NCBI GenBank assembly: GCA_023432885.1
Contig: JAEZEU010000255.1
Span: 1 to 15,279 of the forward strand
DNA: 15,279 bases
Source: Pseudomonadota bacterium
GTDB lineage: Bacteria; Pseudomonadota; Alphaproteobacteria; Rhizobiales; Xanthobacteraceae
Direction of reading: 5' to 3'
The notes under the pieces are model-generated. The model was not told the DNA's origin. It saw nothing but the letters and a program-made list of their open reading frames with translations, and ran no database searches. Below are positions 7,526-12,318 of this stretch, piece by piece. Within the stretch, counting starts at the first letter, position 1, and each line of letters opens with the position of its first letter. Position numbers and translations under genes: made by a program.

Positions 7526-8263
7526 TCACCACTTCTCGCCAAAGGGACGGATTTCCAGCTCGAACGTCCAGGCGCTGCGCGGCTGCTGGTAGAGTTGCCA
7601 ATAGGCGCCGGCCACGGAAGCGGGCGGCATCAGGAGATCGGGGTTGTCGAGGGCTTCCTTGCCCCAGATCTGGGCACGGCGCTCGCGCACCCAGGCGGTG
7701 TCGACGCCGGAATCGATGATGAGATGCGCGACGTGGATGTTCTTCGGTCCCAGTTCGCGTGCCATCGCCTGCGCGACCGCCCGCAGGCCGAACTTGGCGC
7801 TGGCAAACGCCGCATAGCCGCTGCCCCCGCGCAGAGATGCGGTCGCGCCGGTGAAGAAGATGTTCCCCTGCCCCCGCGGCACCATCAGCCGTGCCGACTC
7901 GCGGCCGGCAAGGAAGCCGGCCCAGCACGCCATTTCCCAGACCTTCCGGAACACGCGGTCGGTGGTTTCCAGAATCGGAAAATTGACGTTGGCGCCGACA
8001 TTGAAGATACAGACTTCGAGCGGCGCGTGCCTGTCGGCCTCGTTGAGGAAGGCGGTGATCTCCTCTTCCTTGCGGGCATCGAGCGAGCGGCCGAAGATCG
8101 TGCCCCCGGCGGCCTCGACTTCCTTCACGAGCGGCTCGAGCTTCTCGCCGTTGCGGCGGCCGGCGAACACGGTGAAACCTTCGGCGGCGAACTTCTTGGC
8201 GATCTCGGCGCCGATATAGTCGCCGGCGCCGATCACGGCGCAGGTAGCGTTGCGCTTTTGCAT
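7526..8263 (-). CDS. SDR family oxidoreductase with Phe at the catalytic Tyr position
   Basis: This 245-residue protein is a short-chain dehydrogenase/reductase. The cofactor loop is IGAGDYIGAE (G12-x-G-x-x-x-G18 region), followed by AGRR at the end of strand 2 (suggesting NADP), FNVGAN (NNAG equivalent, 87-92) and TGATAS with S143. The active-site motif should be Y-x-x-x-K; here it reads F153-A-S-A-K157 (codon TTT at 7807-7805), so the tyrosine is replaced. The serine and lysine remain. I chose ATG 8263, preceded by AGGA; the other in-frame ATG at 8290 lies inside a palindromic repeat arm (8285-8326), an unlikely coding start. The protein may reduce its substrate poorly, bind without catalysis, or use a different acid. 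It is part of the minus-strand cluster with the isomerase and PanE-like genes. Confidence 0.85.
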   Translation of the reverse strand: MQKRNATCAVIGAGDYIGAEIAKKFAAEGFTVFAGRRNGEKLEPLVKEVEAAGGTIFGRSLDARKEEEITAFLNEADRHAPLEVCIFNVGANVNFPILETTDRVFRKVWEMACWAGFLAGRESARLMVPRGQGNIFFTGATASLRGGSGYAAFASAKFGLRAVAQAMARELGPKNIHVAHLIIDSGVDTAWVRERRAQIWGKEALDNPDLLMPPASVAGAYWQLYQQPRSAWTFELEIRPFGEKW

Positions 8264-8284
8264 GGGTTTGTTCCTGTCCTGCAC

Positions 8285-8326
8285 CGTCATTCCGGGTCCG
8301 GTGCTTGCGCACCAGCCGGAATGACG
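8285..8326. repeat. Palindromic intergenic repeat (REP-like), copy 1
   Basis: CGTCATTCCGG (8285-8295) pairs perfectly with 8316-8326. Inside it, GGTGC (8300-8304) and GCACC (8309-8313) form a second short stem. The outer arm words recur in the element at 10504-10539 with a different core, so the two belong to the same repeat family. It lies between the DsbA-family isomerase and the SDR, and may act as a partial terminator or mRNA stabiliser. Confidence 0.75.
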
Positions 8327-8333
8327 CAGCTTG

Positions 8334-8939
8334 TCATCCGCCCGAAACCATTTCCTCGACTTCGCGCAACTGCTCCTTGCCGAAGAACATCTCCTTGCCG
8401 ACGAAGAACGTCGGCGAACCGAACGCGCCGCGCTCGACGGCGGACTGGGTGTTCGCGAGCAGCTTGCCCTTCACGTCCGCATCCTGCGCGCGGGCGAACA
8501 GCTTCGCCGCATCGAGGCCGGACGAGACAAGCGCCTTCGCAGCGACTTCCGGATCGTCCATTTTCTTGGGTTCGACCCACATGTGGTGGAAGGCCGCGTC
8601 GACATATTTCTCGAACACGCCCTCCATCTGCGCGGCCACGGCGGCGCGCATCAGGTTCAGCGTGTTGACCGGGAAGAACGGATTCCAGGTATAGGGCTTG
8701 ACGCCGAAGCGCTTGAGGAAACGTTCGGTTTCGATCTCGTAGAACTCGCGCTTGTTCTTCACGCCGGCGAGCGTTTCGGCCGGCGACTTGTTGTTGGTGG
8801 CCTTGAAAATGCCGCCGAGCAGGATCGGAACATACTCGAACTTCACGCCGGTACGCTTCTCGATCGCAGGGATCGCCTCATGGCTGAGGAAGGCGTTGGG
8901 ACTGCCGACGTCGAACAGGAATTGCGGATTTTGTTTCAC
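8334..8939 (-). CDS. 2-hydroxychromene-2-carboxylate isomerase family (DsbA-fold, glutathione-type)
   Basis: The 201-residue product opens with QFLFDVGSPNAFLSHEAIPAI, the typical start of the HCCA isomerase/kappa-class GST group of the DsbA-like thioredoxin superfamily. S13 sits where the family serine contacts glutathione. Further signatures are FEYVPILLGGIFKATNN (34-50), PFFPVNTLNLMRAA (87-100) and GAFGSPTFFVGKEMFFG (171-187), which includes the cis-proline after SP. Family members use glutathione as a cofactor; the naphthalene pathway enzyme NahD isomerises 2-hydroxychromene-2-carboxylate. The real substrate here is open. The start is GTG at 8939, 5 bases after GGGAGG. A sigma70-like promoter lies at 9000-9028, so this is probably the first gene of a four-gene transcript with the SDR, PanE-like and MBL genes. 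Confidence 0.88.
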   Translation of the reverse strand: MKQNPQFLFDVGSPNAFLSHEAIPAIEKRTGVKFEYVPILLGGIFKATNNKSPAETLAGVKNKREFYEIETERFLKRFGVKPYTWNPFFPVNTLNLMRAAVAAQMEGVFEKYVDAAFHHMWVEPKKMDDPEVAAKALVSSGLDAAKLFARAQDADVKGKLLANTQSAVERGAFGSPTFFVGKEMFFGKEQLREVEEMVSGG

Positions 8940-8987
8940 GGCGGCCTCCCTGCATTTTCTGGCCCGGGCAGCGTCGCCGCCCGAGCC

Positions 8988-9001
8988 ATGATGGCCATCA
9001 T
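8988..9001. promoter_or_regulatory. 14-bp palindrome at the probable transcription start of the isomerase operon
   Basis: ATGATGGCCATCAT is perfectly symmetric and abuts or overlaps the -10 of the minus-strand promoter at 9000-9028. That position suits a repressor operator. No regulator gene is adjacent. Confidence 0.4.
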
Positions 9002-9028
9002 ATTGTAGCGCAGGGTGCCGCGAGTCAA
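9000..9028 (-). promoter_or_regulatory. Candidate sigma70-type promoter of the isomerase operon
   Basis: On the minus strand TTGACT (9028-9023) is followed after 17 bases by CAATAT (9005-9000), or after 15 bases by TACAAT (9007-9002). It points at the GTG start at 8939, about 60 bp away. The -35 match is near consensus; the -10 choice is uncertain. Confidence 0.45.
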
Positions 9029-9062
9029 ATCAGGCGGCAGACGCGGAGAACGTCACGACGCG

Positions 9063-9644
9063 CTAGACGGCGCGATCGCTGTAGGCAAGCTTGACGATGT
9101 GATCGCGGATGTCGGCGGGCCACTCCGCGATCAGGCCGGCAAAGCGCCGCCGGTCATCGGCAAACAGCGCGCGCGAGGCCTCTTCGAAGTTGCCGAGGTT
9201 GCCGGCCATCGCCGACATGAAGTGGTAGGCCGCATCGCGCGCCGCGCGGAGACGATCGCGGTCGCCGCTGGCTCGGCGCGCCTCGTCGACCAGCTTGCGC
9301 AAGGCCACCGACGCGCCGCCCGGCTGGGCGTTCAGCCATTCCCAATGCCGCGGCAGCAGCGTCACTTCGCGCGCGACCACGCCGAGCTTTGGCCGGCCGC
9401 GGCCGCGCGGCTCGCTCGCCTGCCCCTCCGGCTCCACGGCGGCAGCCGTGGCGCTGCTATGGCGTGCGACGATTTCCTGGTCCGATCCGCGCAAATCGAG
9501 ATCGAGCGAGCGGCCCGTGGCGTCACTGAAGATGATGATAGGGGCAGTCGCCTGGCCGGCGCGCTTCACGGCCAATGCGACCTCGGCGAGAGTGCCGGAG
9601 GCCAAGCACCGTTGCCCCACGAAGGCGGTAAATCTCTGGATCAT
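9063..9644 (-). CDS. DUF2239 family protein
   Basis: This 193-residue cytosolic protein matches the DUF2239 family as I recognise it. It has an N-terminal strand-rich part (IQRFTAFVGQRCLASGTLAEVALAVK and IIIFSDATGRSLDLDLRG), a low-complexity linker with RGRGRPKLGVVAREVTLLPRHWEWLNAQPGGASVALRKLVDEARR in the middle, and a C-terminal helical part. That central segment looks DNA-binding-like: an AT-hook-type RGRGRPK followed by a ribbon-helix or helix-turn-helix-type helix pair. The function is not known. I chose ATG 9644, with GGAA 7 bases upstream; an in-frame ATG at 9668 adds eight residues and has less support. Its promoter region holds the TATACCCGGGTATA palindrome at 9677, which suggests autoregulation or control by an unlinked regulator. 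Confidence 0.8.
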   Translation of the reverse strand: MIQRFTAFVGQRCLASGTLAEVALAVKRAGQATAPIIIFSDATGRSLDLDLRGSDQEIVARHSSATAAAVEPEGQASEPRGRGRPKLGVVAREVTLLPRHWEWLNAQPGGASVALRKLVDEARRASGDRDRLRAARDAAYHFMSAMAGNLGNFEEASRALFADDRRRFAGLIAEWPADIRDHIVKLAYSDRAV

Positions 9645-9676
9645 TGCAAGTTTCCGGAATGGCCACATGCATTATT

Positions 9677-9690
9677 TATACCCGGGTATA
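9677..9690. promoter_or_regulatory. Operator-like palindrome TATACCCGGGTATA upstream of the DUF2239 gene
   Basis: The 14 bases are perfectly symmetric and end 33 bp before the DUF2239 start at 9644, inside an AT-rich island (9668-9722) in an otherwise GC-rich region. The half-site CCGGGTATA recurs at 9710-9718, 28 bp further on towards the glutathione S-transferase gene, next to TTAT on its left as a degenerate second palindrome. Two spaced copies in a divergent promoter region are what a dimeric regulator binding site looks like. I cannot name the regulator. Confidence 0.6.
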
Positions 9691-9830
9691 TTTCGTCCGT
9701 CAATATTATCCGGGTATAAATCTGGCGGGTAGCTCTGTCTCCTTCGTCCTTTGGCCTAAGGCCGGCCGGTCGCTAATCGGCCCAAGGCCTGATACGGGAA
9801 CAGCCGCAATTTCCTGGAAGGGGACGGCCA

Positions 9831-10496
9831 ATGCTGACGGTGCATCATCTCAACAACTCGCGCTCGCAGCGGGTGCTTTGGCTGCTCGAGGAATTGGGCG
9901 TGCCTTACGAGATCGTGCGCTATCAGCGTCAGCCCGACATGCGCGCGCCGAGGGAATTGCGCGCCATCCATCCGCTCGGCAAGTCGCCCGTCATCACCGA
10001 CAACGGCAACACCATCGCGGAGTCGGGCGCGATCGCGGAGTACATCATCGCCACCTACGGCAAGGGCCGCCTGATCCCGGCGGAAAATACGCCGGAGCGG
10101 CTGAGCTATACCTACTGGCTGCACTATGCCGAGGGTTCGGCAATGCCGCCGCTGCTTATGAAATTGCTGTTCACGATGATGCCTCGGCGCACGCCCGCGC
10201 TGCTGCGGCCGCTGGTGCGCAAGGTCTGCAACCAGGCGCTGACGGCGCTGGTCAATCCGCAGCTCAGGCAGCACATGGATTATTGGGAGAGCGAGCTGGC
10301 GAAGAGCGAGTGGTTCGCCGGCAACGAGTTCACCGCCGCCGACATCCAGATGAGCTTTCCGCTCGAAGCTGCCGCCGCGCGCGCCGGCCTCGAGCAGGGG
10401 CATCCGAAGGCGATGGCCTTCCTGGAGCGCATTCACGCAAGGCCGGCCTACAAGCGGGCACTCGAGAAGGGCGGGCCGTACGAGATCGGGCGGTAG
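9831..10496 (+). CDS. Glutathione S-transferase family protein
   Basis: This is a cytosolic GST of 221 residues. The thioredoxin-like N-terminal domain (1-78) has NNSRSQRVLWLLEELG, where S10 or S12 is the probable glutathione-activating residue. It also has K51-S52-P53-V54 with the cis-proline and the E64-S65 pair that holds the gamma-glutamyl group. The helical C-terminal domain carries the N-capping box WFAGNEFTAADIQMSFPLEA (161-180) with D171. The enzyme conjugates or rearranges electrophilic substrates with glutathione; the substrate is unknown. ATG 9831 follows GGAAGGGG about 9 bases upstream. It is divergent from DUF2239 across a 186-bp control region, and a second glutathione-type enzyme (8334-8939) lies nearby. 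A palindromic repeat follows its stop. Confidence 0.92.
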   Translation: MLTVHHLNNSRSQRVLWLLEELGVPYEIVRYQRQPDMRAPRELRAIHPLGKSPVITDNGNTIAESGAIAEYIIATYGKGRLIPAENTPERLSYTYWLHYAEGSAMPPLLMKLLFTMMPRRTPALLRPLVRKVCNQALTALVNPQLRQHMDYWESELAKSEWFAGNEFTAADIQMSFPLEAAAARAGLEQGHPKAMAFLERIHARPAYKRALEKGGPYEIGR

Positions 10497-10503
10497 CCTC
10501 GGG

Positions 10504-10539
10504 CGTCATTCCGGGGCTCGCGAAGCGAGAACCCGGAAT
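10504..10539. repeat. Palindromic intergenic repeat (REP-like), copy 2, after the GST gene
   Basis: ATTCCGGG (10508-10515) pairs with 10532-10539, and CTCGC (10517-10521) pairs with GCGAG (10525-10529) around a GAA loop. The left flank CGTC plus ATTCCGG equals the arm of copy 1 at 8285. It starts 8 bp after the GST stop and could end or protect that transcript. The rest of the 10497-10708 gap holds only a small 7-bp stem at 10630-10649 and no gene. Confidence 0.75.
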
Positions 10540-10708
10540 CTCGAGGTTCTCAGGCGGGCAAGTGCGCCCCAAAGTTCATCGGGAATTGTCCCGTTAACAC
10601 CACAAGCGCAAGATGCTGGATGCGCAGTCACGGCGGGGGATTCCGCCGTTGGCGCGCTCAGGATCTGGTGTAGGTTGCTAAGAGCCTCTCGTAGTTCGAA
10701 GCTTCTAA

Positions 10709-11554
10709 CTAGGTAGAAGACCCACCCCTCGCGGGCGGTACCCGAAAGGGTGTAGGGCTACGAGACGCCTTTAACATCGGCTTGAGGTGCGGCTTATCCC
10801 GGTGCCAGATCGTGTATCTGGCCAAGTGCTTCGTATCTCGAAATGGATCTACGACTCGGGCGAGCTTTAGGACGTAGTTCGAAAGCTCGATTTTGGCGGG
10901 CGAGGCGTCGGGCAAGTCGTAATGGCCGTTTAGACGATACGACAAGGCGCCTAACAGGATATCGGCCACCTGAATGCCCTGAACTTGGTGAGAGTGGCGA
11001 AACATTAGCCGCCGGACGGGCCAGTCCTTCTGAGGACGGCTGAGGTGGATACTGTGGTTTAGATGTTGCTGTTCTTTCCAGAGTTTGTGAGCCGTCGTTC
11101 TCTCGTCCAAATACACGTGCAGCAACGCTTGCGGGTAGAGGCGCGCGAACTTGGATACCAGGGTTCTAACTTCTTTGTTGAAGCCGATCTCGTTTAGATC
11201 GCCGCCCTTGATAGTCGTATCGATGACTGCTGAATGAAAGTCTAGACGACCGACTGCCAGCGGGATTTGGTTGGTGAACTGAAAGAAGGCGAGGACCACG
11301 CGTTTGTAGGCGTCCAGTTTGGCGGTGGACACCTTGTTCCACTTGATCTCGCTCGGCGAGCCATCCTTCGCAAGGATTGGAAGGTCACTACCCCTCGCCG
11401 CGACAATGGCGGCAGTGAATTTGGCGGCAAAAGACAGCGGGCAAACGATGCCGCCAACGACCAGATAGCGGTGCTTTGTGCTAGTTTCGTCGATATAGAC
11501 TTCATTGAAGCGATTGGCCTCATTTGGAACCGGCACCCAAGGTTTTCTAGGCAT
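10709..11554 (-). CDS. DUF3800 domain-containing protein
   Basis: This 281-residue protein shows the DUF3800 pattern. It opens with VYIDETSTKHRYLVVGGIV (19-37), with D22 and E23, and continues with SEIKWNKV (68-75, E69 and W72), LLHVYLDERT (144-153, D150) and QGIQVADILLGALSYRLNG (192-210, Q195 and D198). The spaced acidic residues D22, E69, D150 and D198 on predicted strands recall an RNase-H-like nuclease core, as has been proposed for this family; that activity is an inference. DUF3800 genes are common in accessory and defence-type islands. ATG 11554 is used although no good Shine-Dalgarno precedes it. The base composition is visibly lower in GC than the flanking genes. A Cas2/SinR-like gene lies upstream on the same strand, 157 bp away. 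Confidence 0.83.
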   Translation of the reverse strand: MPRKPWVPVPNEANRFNEVYIDETSTKHRYLVVGGIVCPLSFAAKFTAAIVAARGSDLPILAKDGSPSEIKWNKVSTAKLDAYKRVVLAFFQFTNQIPLAVGRLDFHSAVIDTTIKGGDLNEIGFNKEVRTLVSKFARLYPQALLHVYLDERTTAHKLWKEQQHLNHSIHLSRPQKDWPVRRLMFRHSHQVQGIQVADILLGALSYRLNGHYDLPDASPAKIELSNYVLKLARVVDPFRDTKHLARYTIWHRDKPHLKPMLKASRSPTPFRVPPARGGSST

Positions 11555-11676
11555 GGCTAAGAAACCCGATCAATACAGCCTGGAAGAGGCAAGACAGCTA
11601 TTGGCGGCAGCACCTCGCTCGCCAGTCATGTACCCATGAAGGCGAAGAAGACGGCGAAGAAATCGAAGGCGAGTAG
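11553..11676 (+). pseudogene. Small basic protein ORF, apparently frameshifted
   Basis: From ATG 11553 the frame gives MAKKPDQYSLEEARQLLAAA, then runs into a stop at 11637-11639 after 28 residues. In the frame two bases on, the same stretch reads SLASHVPMKAKKTAKKSKA. Joining the two gives a shape I associate with small rhizobial proteins of the pattern M-A-K-K-x-x-x-Y-S-x-E-E-A-R, a short helix, then a Lys/Ala-rich tail. I therefore suspect one indel near 11605-11620. A good terminator begins directly after (11677), as expected at a gene end. The start overlaps the divergent DUF3800 start codon (shared CATG). It may equally be a real 28-residue ORF or chance. Confidence 0.35.
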
Positions 11677-11708
11677 AAGCCCGGCAAGTGAAGCCGGGCT
11701 TCAGTTTT
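11677..11708 (+). terminator. Rho-independent terminator on plus strand
   Basis: AAGCCCGGC (11677-11685) pairs perfectly with GCCGGGCTT (11693-11701) around a 7-base loop, followed three bases later by TTTT. It fits the plus strand only; on minus no T-tract follows. The only upstream plus-strand candidate is the small broken ORF at 11553, which argues that this ORF was once a gene. Confidence 0.7.
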
Positions 11709-11711
11709 GCG

Positions 11712-12002
11712 TTAAACGGAGGCTTTCGAATTCTCAGCCCAAGCCGTGATTAGGGATTTCTCGTCCACAAGGAGTTTGGTCCATGTCGCAGAGTTTGCCT
11801 CCACGACAATCAGCAAATCTTCTTTCCCAAGAATCGTTTTTATGTGGTCAAGAAGCTGCTTCTTCGAACCTGGATACCCAACGTACCAAACTGACTCGAG
11901 GATACGTCCTCGCGCCACTCCAAGTTTCTCAAGATGCTCGTCCATCTCTTTATGCGACGGACGAGGACCATTAAGGTCATAACTAACAATATAGTTGGCC
12001 AA
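11712..12002 (-). CDS. Cas2-fold SinR-like family protein
   Basis: The 96-residue product begins ANYIVSYDLNGPRPSHKEMDEHLEKLG, continues ILESVWYVGYPGSKKQLLDHI, and then DLLIVVEANSATW. This is the pattern of the Cas2-like family often annotated as SinR family protein. It has a first strand ending in the conserved Asp (Y8-D9), a helix, the strand SVWYV, a helix, and the strand LLIVVEA, that is a ferredoxin-like fold. Cas2 and the related VapD are nucleases or structural dimers, but the activity of this family is not known to me and no CRISPR array or cas1 is visible. The start is TTG at 12002: GAGGAGG lies 5 bases upstream, and there is no ATG or GTG at the expected N-terminus. Base composition is low in GC. 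It reads in the same direction as DUF3800. Confidence 0.75.
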   Translation of the reverse strand: MANYIVSYDLNGPRPSHKEMDEHLEKLGVARGRILESVWYVGYPGSKKQLLDHIKTILGKEDLLIVVEANSATWTKLLVDEKSLITAWAENSKASV

Positions 12003-12005
12003 ATT

Positions 12006-12027
12006 GGCCTCCTCTTTTTGAGGGGCC
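12006..12027 (-). promoter_or_regulatory. Hairpin that can sequester the Shine-Dalgarno of the Cas2-like gene
   Basis: On the minus strand, GGCC then CCTC (12027-12020) can pair with GAGG and GGCC (12014-12006) around a five-A loop, with one bulged A at 12010. The eight base pairs cover the whole GAGGAGG ribosome site used by the TTG start at 12002. Translation should be low unless the stem is opened. Confidence 0.55.
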
Positions 12028-12118
12028 GACTTGACGAATTGGGCGAGTCAGGAGTTAAGTCCCGCTTGTTACCGACCAAAGGCCTGCCGTCAGCCCCATG
12101 CTGAAGTTGGCAGGATCA

Positions 12119-12147
12119 GGGGGCCGCTCCCACGAAGAGCGGCCCCC
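12119..12147. other. Perfect 11-bp hairpin, leader structure or terminator
   Basis: GGGGGCCGCTC (12119-12129) pairs perfectly with GAGCGGCCCCC (12137-12147) around a 7-base loop. On plus it is followed by an imperfect T-rich stretch (TTCGGTTCCAATTTT), so it could end a plus transcript, but no gene is seen upstream. On minus it would be the first structure in the leader of the Cas2-like gene, just after the promoter candidate at 12160-12190. The stretch 12003-12318 has no gene that I can support. Confidence 0.55.
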
Positions 12148-12159
12148 GATTCGGTTCCA

Positions 12160-12190
12160 ATTTTACCAGACAGCCACAAGCAGGAGTCAA
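12160..12190 (-). promoter_or_regulatory. Candidate promoter of the Cas2-like gene
   Basis: On minus, TTGACT (12190-12185) is followed after 19 bases by TAAAAT (12165-12160), with TGG in front forming an extended -10. The spacer is longer than the usual 17. Transcription from here would give a leader of about 150 bases containing the 12119-12147 hairpin and the ribosome-site hairpin. Confidence 0.35.
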
Positions 12191-12318
12191 TGTGTTCCGC
12201 CTTTGTACCGGCTGTTCACAACCGTTACTCGTTACGCGAGTACTTGACGAATTTTGGCTTGGGCTTTGGTTGTTTGGCGGGCCATTGTCTTCGCATGCCC
12301 CGGAACGACTCTCAAAAC

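Noticed and set aside
8264..8290. ATG 8290 as start of the SDR
   Set aside because: It lies within the arm of a palindromic repeat; ATG 8263 has a better ribosome site and gives the usual short N-terminus before the cofactor loop.
5612..8668. 1018-residue open frame on plus
   Set aside because: It runs antisense through the MBL, PanE-like, SDR and isomerase genes, whose motifs are complete. It reflects GC-rich codon bias only.
10630..10649. 7-bp stem after the GST gene as a terminator
   Set aside because: No T-tract follows on either strand, so I do not call it a terminator.
12108..12251. Plus-strand frame starting near 12099 through the hairpin region (about 48 residues)
   Set aside because: No Shine-Dalgarno, no recognisable motif, and it crosses an 11-bp hairpin and a promoter candidate on the other strand.
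10497..12318. CRISPR array near the Cas2-like gene
   Set aside because: No regularly spaced direct repeats are present and there is no cas1-like frame. The protein belongs to the SinR-like branch.
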